This document shows, piece by piece, positions 1 through 11,884 of a DNA stretch of 64,000 nucleotides; positions within the stretch are counted from its first letter, which is position 1; every line of letters starts with the position of its first letter. The notes under the pieces are model-generated. The model saw nothing but the letters and a program-made list of their open reading frames with translations. It was not told the DNA's origin and did not search any database. The stretch comes from Angiostrongylus vasorum. Lineage: Eukaryota; Nematoda; Chromadorea; Rhabditida; Metastrongylidae. The stretch lies in NCBI GenBank assembly GCA_018806985.1, contig JADANN010000429.1, positions 1,240,001-1,304,000 of the forward strand. Reading direction: 5' to 3'. The position numbers and the translations under genes were made by a program.

Positions 1-702
1 CTGAGATTGAGTACTATGAGTAGTCACAATGCATTTTTTCTTGCTATCTATGGTGGTGTTAAAGTCGAGAACAAAGATAGTTAGCCAGTTTGCAATGAAT
101 GACATCCTCAAACTTCCTTTAGAATCCAAAATAGTCAACAAAAGAAGGCAAATGTTTTTGTTTTCAGAAATCAAGACTCGGTAGTCTCAAGGTAAGCTGT
201 GGCAGCTTCGAAAGGGAATGTCCACGAATGGATTGTTTCTATTCTGTGCTGCACCATCACCCTCTAATGAAACCTGTCATAATTAATACCAATTGGTCCA
301 TTGATTTTCCATTTGGCATAAATGGTTGAAATCAGTTGAAGGATTCACGTTGCTGTTCTTGAAAACCGCCCGACAAATCCACTTAACGGCAAAAGTCAAG
401 AACGAAATATGATCTCATATTTTGTTGAGATGTTAATCCACAACAGCTGTTTGTTGGAATTTTGCTGGAAGAGACGTTGTACATAGTAGAAAATCATAAC
501 GACCTACTATGGGCTTATCAATAACTCGAGATATTGATCATCCCAGCGGAGTTTAAACGACAACCGCTACCGAAGACGATTAGAAGCGCCGAAAAAAGCA
601 GAATGGGTTCATTAATCAAATCATAAACTACAACTATCTATGGGTATGTCGTACTCAGACATTAACTCTCATAAAGATCTCAGATGGAAAATTCCAAGAC
701 AC

Positions 703-1112
703 ATTACATGTGAGTGTTTAAGCGCAATAATAAGTATAGGCACTCGTCCATAACGAAAATCTGCGGTATCACAGACTTCATTCTGTGATTTTTAGTGTGT
801 ACAACCGTTAGTGTTTCACCAGTCGTATTGTAGTTAACTGATGGAGGTCGGTTCAAGGTCCGCATACGTCCTGCTATGTCATGCAAATGTCGATGAATTG
901 AACATGTTGATTGTTTAGTTCCTTCATGTGTTGCTTTATCACCATCAAGCGCAGCCCTATTCTACAAAGTTGTTGCTTCATTTTTCGTGATGTCAGCTCG
1001 ATTTCGTTCAACCATATCGAAATTAATCTCCAAAATGGTTCACGACCTAAATTATTGTGAAGAATCAAAAAATTGCACCAAAGCCGAAAAAAATCAGTGC
1101 TGCGTTTCATGT
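703..1112 (-). pseudogene. Unrecognised conserved ORF, copy P2, left arm
   Basis: Mirror of 18681-19088. The translation shares a spaced pattern with the P1 copy (2775-3310): TL-x-RP-x-S, then NT-x-G, then a V-x-H, then F-V-x-D and a terminal L-x-LN. Conservation at the protein level between two diverged copies suggests a once-coding exon. I do not recognise the family and see no domain signature. The reading frame differs between copies upstream of the shared core, consistent with decay. Confidence 0.4.
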
Positions 1113-1599
1113 TAAGTGTAGAGGAAACTGGAACACGGATGCGAACGCTTTAGTAGATGAGATCGAATCTCTCGATTAATAGTTTTCTTAAGAACATCAT
1201 GAATGCACAGATTTTTTGCCTAAATTTCCTACCTTGAAGCAATTCTTCATCCTGCAGAGAAAGCCCACCTTTTTCTTTGCATCAGAATACGCATTTCTAG
1301 CAGCCGCTCGTAGATTCCGTGTACAAATTTAACAAGCCACAAATGAAAGCGGAGATTAAGCACTGGAAAACAAAATGGTATTTAAATGAATTCATAAGCA
1401 GCTACACAAAACCGTATTAACCAAATATAATGCTTGTCTGTTATGGATATCATTACTTTCCAAAACAACCAAGGTCGGCTTGAAATAAATTCCATCGCAT
1501 TGAAAAGCATACAGGCTCTCCAGAAGCATACAATCCAGTAACGGCAAAGCTTAAGGTGCCCGAGGCTATCGGTCAGCAGCTCTGAACGTTCGGGTGTGG

Positions 1600-2090
1600 T
1601 ACACTAACGGGTAGCTTGCCAGCCGTTCCCAGAGTGGACATGGAGCTTATTTGCAACGAGTAAGCAGCACTTTCGAAAAAGTACGTCTGTGAAAAACATA
1701 ATTCGACAGCAGTGAAAGCAACGGCCCACAAAATTTTGGGATGATTCATCCACAATTTTTGCAAACGGCGAGAAACCAGTTTGTGCGACCTCGATTACTT
1801 TGAAATAAACAACTTGTGCTTTCCCATCCATGTTTATAATCAAATAACTATTGTCCGCTAAAATGGCACTTCGACGTCTACACTGGTTGTGTGTTGATGT
1901 CTAGAAGGTTATATCGTACTTTTGCTACTCATACTTATCAGTATTACCAGCTCCAACCACCCTAGGAATCATTTGACCACACCACCAACAAATGGAACTT
2001 CCAATAAAAAAGGGAGTGGAGGAAAAATCGACGAACGAAGAGCCTCCAGTTGATCAGTCGGCGTGAGTGGATAGTTATTTAAACTCGATT
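1600..2090 (+). pseudogene. CAP-gene 3' remnant, left-arm mirror
   Basis: Mirror of 17700-18190. The same PQNF-type C-terminal exon and acidic/proline tail are read on the plus strand. It starts next to a fragment (about 1540-1640) resembling the 5' part of the RTE element near 59860-59930, which suggests that a transposon insertion removed the rest of the gene. Confidence 0.42.
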
Positions 2091-2774
2091 TTTGAGCAGT
2101 AAAATCGAGTCCTATGGGCAATAACTATGGATTCTTTCTGCTACCTTCTGCTGATTGAAAATCGAGGAAAAGGAAGGGCTGAACAGGTTTGAAGAGAATG
2201 GAGGCGTCGAAAAGTCCCAGATTCTATTTATATCCCAAATTAATCAATGGAAGACGAAGAGCGTTTTTGTTTTTCAGAGAATGAGACTCGCAAATCACTG
2301 TGTCATTTGCGGCAGCTTCAAATCTGAATGGGCACCAGTGAAATGTTCTTTTTCTTTGTTGGACATTCTAGTCTGGATAGAACTTGTCATAGTTAACATC
2401 AATATCAATCGCGTCACCTATTTTTTTTTCATTTGGCACAAATAGCTGCAGTCAATTTACGGAACCACGTTGATGTTACTGAGAACCTAAGCGTAAGGTC
2501 TCCTTGCAGCAAAAGCAAGAACGAAATATTTTAACCTTACACTAGGGTTTTACACAAATTTTCATTTTCGCTAATGTTTCAATGCTGTCCCTTGATAACG
2601 CCTTCAACGATGGAAGCCCATAACAGCAGTCTCTCAAAATTTAGTCGCCGAAGTGTTGCCCACAATAACTATTCATAACTTAGTAACCCGAAATACAGGT
2701 TATCCTAGCAGAGGTTAAACGACAGCCACTAGTGAAAACGACTAAAGGGGGCCTAAAAAGCAAAGTGACTCTAT

Positions 2775-3310
2775 TTGCCGAATTTTAAGCCACAACTATC
2801 TATGGATATCGTGCTCAGGCACAAAAATCTCGTCGTGATGGACAGCTCTGGTGTGCACTCTATGCAAAGGTTTAAGCACGTGAATATGTACAAGGAGGCA
2901 TCCACAACAAAAAAAATCTACGTCGATTCCGATTTTGCGTTTTCCAATGTGTATAACCTCTAGTGCTCTGCCAGACGTATTGCAAATAATTGACACAGGT
3001 CGTTCTAGAGTCCGGTTTCTGAATCCGAGAGGTATCGGCATGGTGCAAGTCCTGCTGCATCATGTAGATGTCTCTGAATTAAGCCTGTTCGTGCCAGTTT
3101 CTTCACACATTTTTTTCATAACCCGCAAACGGCGCCTTATTCTTCAAAGTTTTTACCCCATTTTTTCGCGATATCAGCTTGATTCCGTTCAGCAGCATCG
3201 AAGTCAGTAGCATGCAGCATTCTTAAGCTAGATTATTATGAAGAACCAAAATTTTTTGCCAAAAGTCGACGATATCTGTGCTGTCATTGACCTTAAAAAC
3301 TGAGGACATT
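2775..3310 (-). pseudogene. Unrecognised conserved ORF, copy P1, left arm
   Basis: Mirror of the P1 copy in the right arm. The family exon reads on the minus strand here. Homopolymer differences against the right arm (A run near 2910, T run near 3162) shift the frames on the opposite strand, which is why ORF lengths differ between arms although the DNA is almost identical. Function unknown. Confidence 0.38.
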
Positions 3311-3427
3311 AGAACGTGGACGCCAACGCTTTTATAGATGCCATCTAATCATCCTTCAATCACGACCTTTTAAAAAAAATTATGAATGGACAAGTCTCCG
3401 CAGAAATCCCCTAGTTATGGAATTTCC

Positions 3428-3612
3428 GCATGTAGAGCATGTGTGGTCAGAGGTGGCCTGCAATATACCTGGGATCGATTTCCGCGCGCCAGGGGCACCA
3501 AGCCTTCCACCCTCCAATGCCAACAAATTGGTACCAGCATTGTCTGGGAGGATAGCAGCATTGGCTCGATGCATCAAAAGGCGACCGCAAGTCATTATAA
3601 AGACTAGATATG
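3428..3612 (+). mobile_element. SINE A, 5' part, truncated by another insertion
   Basis: This is a tRNA-headed SINE-like repeat (family A) whose 5' half has a GTGGTCAGAGG-type A box and a GGGATCGATTTCC-type B box, followed by the family body (GTCTGGGAGGATAGCAGCA). It stops at TGCATTCAAT, where a minus-strand SINE D begins. The mirror copy is 16178-16362 on the minus strand. Confidence 0.7.
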
Positions 3613-4012
3613 CATTCAATCTTACTTGGATGGCCCGTCCTCAGTGGTCGTGCGGGCTCCAGCACAATCTTCACTTTTTGGAGCTTTACTGGTTTAGCCA
3701 TGGCCATGGTTTTTTTTTCTTGGAGTACAGAGGTACGCCTGGGCAAAGTCTGCCCCAGGTCGTCAGCACCACAGGCAGTCGCTGCCCTTGTGTATCAGAG
3801 AGAGATTGGCCACCATGCGACTAGTTTGGTACCAAGTCGGTGACGGATCCTTTCTTTAATTTTTACGCTTAGCTGGGGTCCCTAAAGGAAACGCTGAAAT
3901 CATTCACAGCTTAGGATACGTGTCAGGGAGATGAATTCTTCCCGCTATACATCGCAACCCGATACCCAGGAACACCTCTTAGCCACGATGAGGCGGTAAA
4001 CTGTTGGGAGGA
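3613..4012 (-). mobile_element. SINE D, about 400 bp, minus strand
   Basis: Same family as 55931-56329. The 3' AAGTAAG tail abuts the truncated SINE A at 3612, and the GAGGCGGTAAAC head lies near 3990-4012. Matching body segments include GCCCCAGGTCGTCAGCACC and GATTGGCCACCATGCGACTAG. I saw no clear target duplication. The mirror is 15778-16177 on the plus strand. Confidence 0.7.
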
Positions 4013-4144
4013 TCGACGGCGAGATCCCTTTACTTATTCTTTAATGGAATATTCGTCAATGTTTCCAAAGAGCTAACACAAGGTTGAACAACTAATCTTC
4101 ATTTGTTTAACGTTTAGACCTCTTCGCCTTCCACAGTTGGCCGA

Positions 4145-4450
4145 ATAAAGTTTGTTTTATAAAATTCGTGTTAACTCGTCAGTGAAAGATTACGTATTGA
4201 TTAGACGACTTGCGCGAGTCGGATTCTCCGAAAAAGAACAAGTCATTACCACCAAACAATTATATCAACAGCAACTGCCCTGTACAAAAGAGCATCTCTG
4301 GGTGAAGTTACCTTATTCGAGAGATGCCCCACTGAAGAAGATCATACTCGATACGACGACGAAGACTCCACATGGAGAGTGCAAAGGATTCTAGGCATTG
4401 ACTCGGATGAGGAAGACGAAGACATCGAAATATTAGCCGAATAGACTTGA
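4145..4450 (+). repeat. Hairpin repeat E' with degenerate hammerhead-like core
   Basis: Member of a dispersed repeat of about 300 bp also seen near 42285, 46315, 46560 and 62155. It has an internal hairpin (GCATCTCT ... AGAGATGC, 4286-4325) and, near its 3' end at about 4400-4440, a degenerate core: GATGAGGA, an AGACGAAGACATC hairpin, GAAA and TTAGCCG. The right-arm mirror is about 15340-15645 on the minus strand. Confidence 0.55.
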
Positions 4451-5699
4451 ATTACCAACTTAATGAAGAAGCACGTTTTGATTAGTTCTGATGAGGTCAG
4501 AAAAAACACCTTCATTGAAGTATTTCCAAAAATAGCTCGCCTTTTTGAGTACCTCGCAAATGAGCTTTTCTGCAAGTTCTTCCACGATTATGCATTTGCT
4601 GAAGGCTTCAAGTCGTCGTTGTTAATAGGACAACGATGAGCGTGACGTCTTTCATCTTCAAGGTCGAATTCGCCAATTTTGGAGATTTCTGAACAAAACT
4701 TTGCACAGTGTGTTCGTTAACACTTCATTAGCACCATTCTTCACCGATACTTTGTGCCGCTCGTGCTTCCTACTTCCGAGTTTCACTTCGTAGAAGTAAG
4801 TTTTTCAAAATTACTATCCTGATATCTGAAACTCCAACGCTTCAATTGCTTAAAGAAGCACGGAGGATGTAGGCAACAAGACAGTGATCAACCACGTTCA
4901 TCTCCATCTATTCCATTCTGAGATTGTTACTGCCTTCACATGGATCTAGTTGAGCTGAGCAAAGTTTCTCTAACCTCACTTACCTGGGAGTTAGATAAGC
5001 AGTATGAATGACCGACTAACAATTATAAGACGCGCTGGCCAAAGATTGATCTTAAGAGCATCCTTGTCGTCGAGTAAGACCTATACACCGAAGTATGGAT
5101 GTATGACAAAAAACAAAGGAATCAGAAATGTCGTCACACGCGCCAAGATGTCAAAAACCAGAAATTGTACATTTATAGTTGAACAGAGAACATTCATGAC
5201 TAAGTGTACGGTATGATAAGATGAATAGAAATGGGCTACCGACAAGGCAGCAATTGGTATACACTGTTTTCAAATTGCCGAAGTATCTGTCATTTATGAG
5301 GAAGCCAAAAAATTCAAGGAAGTTACAAAGTTGGTGGAGCAAGTGACCATGGGAAAGGTACCTATGGCGGCTGTGGACTTCTGGAGGTGTAGGGTGCCTA
5401 AAAACAGTCGGCGATCAGTAACAACCGTAACCCACTGGAGGCGGCACTAACATACACAAAAGTGGGGTTTCAACACCACACTATACCTCGGTTGACTATG
5501 AAAAACAGAAGAATCTCTATCTCATAAGTTTTAAGTATTCAAAACTGAAGCCAGAAGTCCAGAAGTGAGGAGCATTTTGCAAAGAAAAGATTAATAAGAT
5601 GAGTTTAAGCCACTGAGTGTATATATACTTTCTATTCGGCAATTGAAACACAGTCATTCAAGAGTATCACAGCTGACACCACAATATAATTAAGATTCT

Positions 5700-6050
5700 T
5701 AATATGTTTCCATCCGAGAAAGCTGCCGCGATGCCGACAAAACGGTCCAGAAATATCGTCGTTCACTGTCGCCCGGTTCATCTCCTTTCAGCTCCACAAA
5801 CCTGTGGCTCACAATTTAAATGTTGCTTCAAAGCTCAGTCATTCAACAGTCAGATATTCCCGACACGTTCCCAACTGACAAAAGCCGCCACGATGAGAAT
5901 AAAATGGTGTAAAAAATAAACTTGTCCACTGTCACTTCGTTAATTACTCACAGCGCTTCAGTTCTACGAACACGTCGTTCACAATTTAGCTGCTACTTTA
6001 ATGCTTTGCGCTATATTGGTACCTGTCATCTCACATCCTGGTAATAAGAG
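5700..6050 (+). repeat. Tandem degenerate units upstream of secreted-protein remnant
   Basis: At least two diverged units of roughly 150-170 bp, each containing a CACAATTTA-type box, a TTCA/GCTC box and an AAAGC(T/C)GCC(G/A)CGATG box. The same kind of unit lies upstream of the paralogous gene at 28720-29060, so it is part of the duplicated 5' flank. The mirror is about 13740-14090. Confidence 0.5.
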
Positions 6051-6362
6051 TAATCTACGCCGCTAAGAAAATAGGCGTTTCTAAGCTGCTTACGCTTTTC
6101 TCCAATATGTTAAACCTTTTTCGCACGTATTCACTATTTCCATAGTTTTCTCAGCTCGTTACCTTTGTCCCAGTTCTTAACCAGTGTGAACAAAAAAAAA
6201 CCCCCGTCAATCCACCTCAATGGGTGCTCTAAGACCTCAACGGGTGCTCTAAGACAGAAGCAGAGTCTCACTACGCTGCGTCGTTTTATAGAAGTACAGG
6301 TAATTCGAGTTGTTTAAAATGTGCTATTTCCTTTGAAATCCCTTGAGATCGCGACACAATAT

Positions 6363-6841
6363 AGTGTGTAGCAGCCGCTTTCTGGTAGTTTTGTTGTTGA
6401 CAGTGATAAGAACACAAGTTGATATATTTCTGAAAATAAACGTTACACTGTATTAAATTTTAAAGGTTCTGCTGGATGCAAAAGATCATAGTTGTGAAGA
6501 TAAAGACGAGGGATACTTTCAATATCTCGTGAAACTTCTCCATAGCAAATCGCGTAACGCAGAGCATCTTTTTAACCTTGGTAGGATCTCCATCGTTAGA
6601 TTCATTGTTATCCCCTTAACCGAAAAGATCACAATTGATCATCTTTTCTTAATTCTGTTTGTGTGGTGACGGAAAAGCAGCCTCTTTATCGCCTATCCCG
6701 CAAATGGTTATTGCGGAAGAAGAACGCTTTCAAGGCGCAAACTGCACGCTTCTATTAGATTTCCCTCCCTTGACGGTTGTAACTTCTTCTACACCTCATC
6801 AACAAGCCGCCCAACAACAAATATCGCGAAATAAGATTTAG
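6363..6841 (+). pseudogene. Secreted small-protein family remnant, left arm
   Basis: A three-exon gene remnant shared with 27930-28490, 39800-40175 and 55330-55680. Exon 1 keeps a hydrophobic, signal-peptide-like core (SSRFLVVLLLTV) but its start codon position reads ATA instead of ATG, and the donor GT seen in the 28-kb paralogue reads AT. Exon 2 (6466-6580) begins after TTTTAAAG, has an acidic Cys-containing stretch (VLLDAKDHSCEDKDEG) and ends at GTAGGA. Exon 3 (about 6655-6841) contains GANCTLLLDFPPLTVV and TPHQQAAQQQ, then a stop. I do not recognise the family; secretion is inferred from the hydrophobic N-terminus. Start and donor loss suggest a pseudogene. Confidence 0.5.
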
Positions 6842-6894
6842 GCTGCTATGCCCGAATAGTGGCAACATTTGAGGACGTGTAGTTATAGCCGTAG

Positions 6895-7275
6895 GAAGCA
6901 GATAGCACAGTGGTAGTGATGACGGTCATCACGACCGTGGTGCTCGTTCAAGATCGCTTCGGGACCACCAAGCCTCTCCTCCCTCCGGGGTCGAAAACTC
7001 GGTACCGGACTCATCCATGAGAGAATTCACTTTTTTTCAATCCAAATGCGAACGCTCTAGCCAGGTTGTCTCAGGACTCCAGTGAGAATCGACTCTAATA
7101 ATATTCTACGACACTCCAGATAAAATGAAATTCTTAAGCAGCACCCGAAACTGCACGTAAAATTTGGAGGACCTTGGTGGATGATGAATACGAGGAAACG
7201 AATGGAATATGAGATGTGCTGGATCCGCAGAGTAGACGTGAAGACGGGTCGCACGAAATAAAAGAGAAGTAGTAG
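6895..7275 (+). mobile_element. SINE B (tRNA-headed), left arm
   Basis: Begins with GATAGCACAGTGGTAG (A-box-like), followed about 40 bases later by TCGTTCAAGATCG (weak B-box-like). The body has CCTCCGGGGTCG, a CAGGACTCCAG segment and GGAGGACCTTGGTGGATG, and it ends AGACGGGTCGCACGAAATAAAA. Copies at 51198-51545 and 60536-60905 share this order from head to A-rich tail, so about 360-380 bp appears to be the full family length. Mirror: 12515-12895. Confidence 0.7.
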
Positions 7276-7502
7276 CCATAGTGAAAATTAAAACCCGCGT
7301 TGAATTAAGCTTATACACGGCAACGTTGTCTGAATTCAAATTATCGGCACCAAATTATCAATGGCTTCTGAAATACTATAGCAAATTAAGTACGTTTTTA
7401 AATGGTGTCATCATAGATGGACTCTTTTCTGATTTCAGATTGCCCATGTATGATTGGCCGTCTGTTAAATTTCTATTGATACTTTTATGACGGACGTTGT
7501 GC

Positions 7503-7900
7503 AGTGAGCGTGTGGCGCAGCACTCAGAGGCACCCTGCAACACACTCGTGGAATCGGTCCCCTATGTCCATGGCCCGCCGAGCATTCTATCCCTCCGGTT
7601 GGGCAAATTGGTATCAGACTTGTCTGGGAGGATAGCAGCACTGGCTCGATACATCGATGGGCCACTGCGAGTCATTGTGAAGGCAAAATATGCATTCAAT
7701 GACCTCCAAATGATGCTTTATGAAGTCAAATGCATGGCTGATCCCTCAGGGATTGACAAACGACAAGAGCTTTATCTTTCATCCTTTTATAGTAGAGTGG
7801 TAGGACAGCCTCTGGAAGTGGAAACTCTCACAGAGTCAATTGATGCTCTCACAGAGTCAATTGATTAAGAATTCCACCCTTTTTTTCCTACGTGTTGAAA
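7503..7900 (+). mobile_element. SINE A, near full length, spanning the palindrome break
   Basis: Head GCGTGTGGCGCAG (A-box-like) then GTGGAATCGGTCCCC (B-box-like), family body, the TGCATTCAATGACCTCC and CTCAGGGATTGAC boxes, and a T-rich 3' end. Bases up to 7678 belong to the palindrome arm; the rest is spacer. A 21-bp step GCTCTCACAGAGTCAATTGAT is repeated near 7832-7864. Confidence 0.75.
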
Positions 7901-8184
7901 ACATTTGATCCTAGTTATCTACGTTGCCGTTCGACTGTAATGGCATATTCATTGAGCGATAGAGAATAAAGATGTATCACCAGTGAGTGTCACAGTTCGT
8001 CTTCACGTTCAAGCTATATTCACGACGTAACTAATCGATTCTTTTTTGTTCCGCCACGTGTTCACTACGAGATTTAAAAGTGTTATTGCAATTTACGATT
8101 ACTTTTACATAGACGGACTTCTTAATTGACCTTATTCGATGGACCTTACACAAAGCAAATTCTTTTGGGGTGCGGAAATAAATA

Positions 8185-8475
8185 ATAAAAGGATAAAGGA
8201 TAAAGCTTTCGGCGTTGATCAATCTTTGAGTGATGCGCGAAGCATCCGACTTCATTAAGTATCGTTGGAAATGATTGAATGCATATCTGGCCATTACAAT
8301 GACTCTCGGTAGCCTATCGATGTATCGAGCCAAAGCTGCTATCCTCCCAGACAAATCTGGTACTACTTTGCCGACCCCGGAGGGATGGAAGGCTTGGTGA
8401 GCCATGGACGCTGGGATCGATTCCACGTGTGTGTTGCAGGGCGCCTCCGACCACTACGCCCCACGCGCCCTTTAA
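8185..8475 (-). mobile_element. SINE A, minus strand
   Basis: Read on the minus strand: head GCGCGTGGGGCG at 8475, a GTGGAATCGATCCCAGC B-box-like segment, the GTCTGGGAGGATAGCAGC body, GAAGTCGGATGC, and the CCTTTATCCTTTTATTATT end near 8190. A typical family member with some substitutions. The 131-codon ORF across it is a shadow. Confidence 0.75.
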
Positions 8476-8527
8476 ATGAATAATAGTAACAGTAATTGAG
8501 GATAGGAAGATTTAATACTGGCTTATT

Positions 8528-9224
8528 TGGGAGTGCAGTTGCGAGCTAGAGAAATCGGCCGATGAAGCAGTTCAGGAGTGCCCTCAAACCTCTCCGACGA
8601 GTTCTGAGGCGGACTACATAAACTTCGACCAGTATCATTTCGCATTTCATATCACTACTGAAGGAAGCTGAAGCGGAAGCAAATATTGCACTTTGAAGTC
8701 TGGAACGGCACACTAATTTGTAATTTACTAGGTCAAACGCTTCAACAGCACTAACAGAAAGGTGAAAATCTGAGCTCTGAAGAAGGCGATACTGCCGAAA
8801 CATCAGCTACCGTTGTGTTGTGTGTGTTATATTTGTAAGGAAGTAAACGTGTGCTGAATAACAACCTCGCGATTACTGTGAAAAAAGAGAACAACAGATT
8901 TATAATCCAATGCCGCGGTTAATAGAAAGTCGATCTTGGGAATTATACTTTGAGCCTTGCAATTTCAGCTCTAAACATGAGCAAAGACCCTTCAATGTCA
9001 ATCACTCCACCATTGCATTTCGAGTAATATTCTACTGGCGGAATAGAGATCAAACCCGTCATAAGGCAATCTTTGATGAGAACACCTTCGACAGGGAAAG
9101 ATTCCCTACCCTAAACAGATGTTTGGACCGGATATCTAAAGCGTGGGTGGTGCAGTGGCCAAATGCCCAGAATCCAGTGGGAACGGTCGACGCCAGCGTG
9201 GCATGCTTCTACATCAAAGTGTAA
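8528..9224 (+). pseudogene. CAP/SCP-domain (ASP-like) gene remnant a
   Basis: CAP-domain proteins are secreted Cys-rich proteins abundant in hookworms. The first segment (8528-8640) encodes WECSCELEKSADEAVQECP, the usual Cys-containing helix of the domain, and then EADYINFDQYHFAF. After an insertion with a hammerhead-like repeat (about 8690-8900), the next segment (8940-9120) matches the central exon of copy b (NFS, N-x-T-x-IA, YWR). The last (9135-9220) has AVAKCPESSG and then, one frame away, VACFYIKV, the conserved Cys strand, followed by a GTAAG-type donor. Stops, a frameshift and the insertion make it a pseudogene. Family assignment rests on motif order shared with seven other loci. Confidence 0.6.
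8690..8900 (+). repeat. Repeat with hammerhead-like core inside CAP remnant a
   Basis: Contains GAGCT, CTGAAGA (8777-8783), the hairpin AGGCGATACTGCC, GAAA (8797-8800), CATC and AGCT (8805-8808). The two AGCT boxes can pair to close a stem I. The flanks are shared with diverged copies near 20840-21010 and 26400-26530. It interrupts the CAP remnant, consistent with insertion of a small mobile repeat. Confidence 0.55.
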
Positions 9225-9539
9225 GTTGTGTTTTGCCAGTTAGTAAACGTATAAAAAATATTCCTGATAGTAGATTTGGAGGTGCAAAACTGAAAGCGAC
9301 TGAAACCCAAAGAACTGCAAGCAGCATGACACCTGGACTACGTCATATATTTTACATTTGTCTTTAAGACACTAGCACTGACGATGTCGTTCTTGTGTGG
9401 TGTTCGTATTGTATGAATGTTTTGAGCGCCCACCTGGTTTTCCTTTCTATGGATACTACCATATCCACACAATTCTTCCAGTTACGTGAAGTTCGAAGAC
9501 GTTGATATGTTTATTTGTGTGATCTCATAAGCCGATTTT

Positions 9540-9760
9540 GTTGAGCTGATACGAGGTTGGTATAGGTTTTCGTTGTCGTTGTCGTTGTTGTTGATGTTAT
9601 TGGTCAGTGGCTGACATTTCAGCGGTTTAGCCTTCCTCAGAGGCTGGACGAATTCTATGTAACATTGGCCTTATATTCCGTGAACTATCTATAGTATTAA
9701 AAAAAGATCAAACTTTTAAATAAACGCAATATTGATAAAAAAAATATTGTCACCGTGCTC
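9540..9760 (-). repeat. Repeat E: TTG-rich tract plus hammerhead-like core
   Basis: Same order as the element at 37630-37800: a TTGTTGAG(C/T)TGAT box, a short TTG/GTC tract, then the minus-strand core (9609-9648). The core reads CTGAGGA, AGGCTAAACCGCT, GAAA, TGTC; the outer stem I is poorly paired here, so this copy is degenerate. Confidence 0.5.
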
Positions 9761-11884
9761 TTGCGAGTGAAACTGCCCGCGTGTTGCTACCTTGATGTTG
9801 CGAGCGACACCTGCCTAGGTCAAAAAATCATTTCGAAATAAGGCGCCAAATCTTTCGATTTTTGAAATTCATCCGAAACGCCTCATGAGTCCTGCGCGTT
9901 GATGTTTTCAATTCCTGCGCTAGGGATCCGCACAGTCACTTCAAAATTATCGCCATTGTTGTGCTAATTGGCCAGTGGATTAGGTAGTTGGTCGGATTTG
10001 TCTTTTGTCCGCCAACTGTACGTGGAATGCTCGACTTTATATGAAATCGCCACGCGAGACTTTCTCCCGTAATTGCCGTGAACAACCTCGAGTTTGGGTT
10101 ATAACAGTTTATAGCAACAACAACGACACAATAATTAAATGTGATATTTGACGATATGTAAGCTGGGTGGGTACGAGCAAGATTGAAATGAGAACAAGTA
10201 ATACACTACATACAAAAAATACACTTGAAGGAAGCTAGGCGGAAACTGGAGTTGGAGCACTGAGGAACTGAGAGACTGGACGATAAGCACTGGAAGATTG
10301 GAAGATTGGAAGACAGGCACTGGTGGATGACTAATGGTGCTCCCTATATTCTGTCTGTAATGGGTGGGGGTTTTACAGAGGGGATCAGAGATAGTGCTCA
10401 AAGAAAGGTTATGTACTTTTTTCAGCTAATACAAATTCTTGTACAAGGAGTTCGTGAAGGGCGTACAAAGGCGCACACAGAACGTGCATCGGAACTGCCG
10501 ATTTCTTGAAAGTACATGCAGTTGGCGGCGTCTTATTCAGTGCCTGAATCACCGGACAAAGAAGAGCGGAGATACAAAGAAGTTACAATATCCCTTTCTA
10601 GCCCAGCTGCGAGGCAACTGTTTGAAATGGTTGTTAAGAGAGGATTTAGAGAATGTGCGAGAATAGATGTATGACGACTACAAGTAAAACAGTTATTGTA
10701 GAAGATATAAGGTAATATAGAAATAAAAAGTATTTAGGGAATAGTTACTATACTCCCCGCCGCGGCTAGGATTATGCCACAATGTGTGTATTTGAGCTTA
10801 ACAACAGAATTCTACAACTGGAAGAAAATTTACAATGAGTGCTTGTGCACTTGAGAGAAAAACGATTGAGGGAGACCTGAAATGAAATAGCTGTAGGACA
10901 GAGAGCAAAATGCTTATGAAGTGAAGGATGTGCATGTGAAAGAGACAGAAGTGGGAACGATCCTCGGTTTGTGGGAGTGGTTTTTGCTGACAGTTGTGCC
11001 ATGACGTGCGTTTGGTGCGACGTTGGAGGAAATCTCTTCTGGCCTGTCTCTGCATTGACTGTCGTAGTTGTACGAAGACAATGGATAGAACACAGCATGC
11101 ATGCAGAATATAGTAAAATTGAGTAGTTGCAACAGAATACAGTATGTGAGAATAGTTGAAGCATCATTTATGAATAGGATAGGGCGTGTGCTTCAAAGTA
11201 CGAAATAACACTTTGGTTCTTCGTTTGGAGGATCTATTATGTTCCTTTCTATATACGGTGTATATGGTGGGGGGATCATGTTTTGTCCAATTCAGTAGCG
11301 CCCTTTCGAAGGTTCCGACGGTGAGTATGGTGGTGTAATTCTCGGGTTCGCTGTTATTGGGCGTTAGCGAAAAGAGACTGGCGTTGTGGTGATTTAATGT
11401 TTGCATAATGAGTTTAGGTCGTTTCCACCACATGTGGTTTTCTAGCTCGCATTTGTTGAGTCTCTAGTTGTACAGTCTGCCGGATTGTGGTTAGTATCTA
11501 TGTAAAAATTGAAATGGTGTGGGTAGATCTTCCACACTTTGTCGTACTCACTTTTCTTTGTTTTTTATTAGTGTTCCGTGGCTGTTTGTGGGTTTTTTAT
11601 GATCTTATCCAACTAAGAGCTATCTTGGAATCTGAGAAGATTATTATATCCGTGATGACGATGTGGCCTTTTGTGTTAAGGCGTTTAATTCGAGTTTTGG
11701 TATAGCAGGGTTATCCTTGCGTGAAGGAGCCTGGACTTTCCCAGAAGAAACTGTGATTCATTGTTAGAGACAATGTACGCGCAAGTGGCCATACACTGTT
11801 TGCTTGCGTCTGCGAAAAGTTTTAGTTTAGTTGAAACACCGATTTGGATGATTTCTAGTAGGATTTTTTCGAAACATAGGTAGC

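Larger units (their letters stand above)
1..7678 (+). repeat. Left arm of giant inverted repeat
   Basis: The reverse complement of this block is 12112-19790: base 1 pairs with 19790 and base 7678 with 12112, with the coordinate sum staying at about 19790. I checked matches at both ends and at many internal points. The few differences seen are mostly homopolymer length changes (for example the A run near 2910 and the T run near 3162) and a rare substitution near 6206. The arm begins at or before the window start, so its outer end is not visible. It carries gene remnants, SINEs and hairpin repeats listed separately. It could be a real palindromic duplication or an assembly or library artefact. 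Confidence 0.97.

Noticed and set aside
3417..3824. 135-codon ORF with a mirrored 141-codon ORF at 15948-16373
   Set aside because: It is read through adjacent SINE A and SINE D sequence; similar peptides occur in every SINE copy.
7505..7575. Possible functional tRNA gene
   Set aside because: The A- and B-box-like segments belong to SINE A; no complete cloverleaf or anticodon stem could be drawn.
10135..11700. A retroelement LTR or a gene in the purine-rich spacer stretch
   Set aside because: No terminal TG..CA pair, no polyprotein motif and no conserved ORF could be seen.
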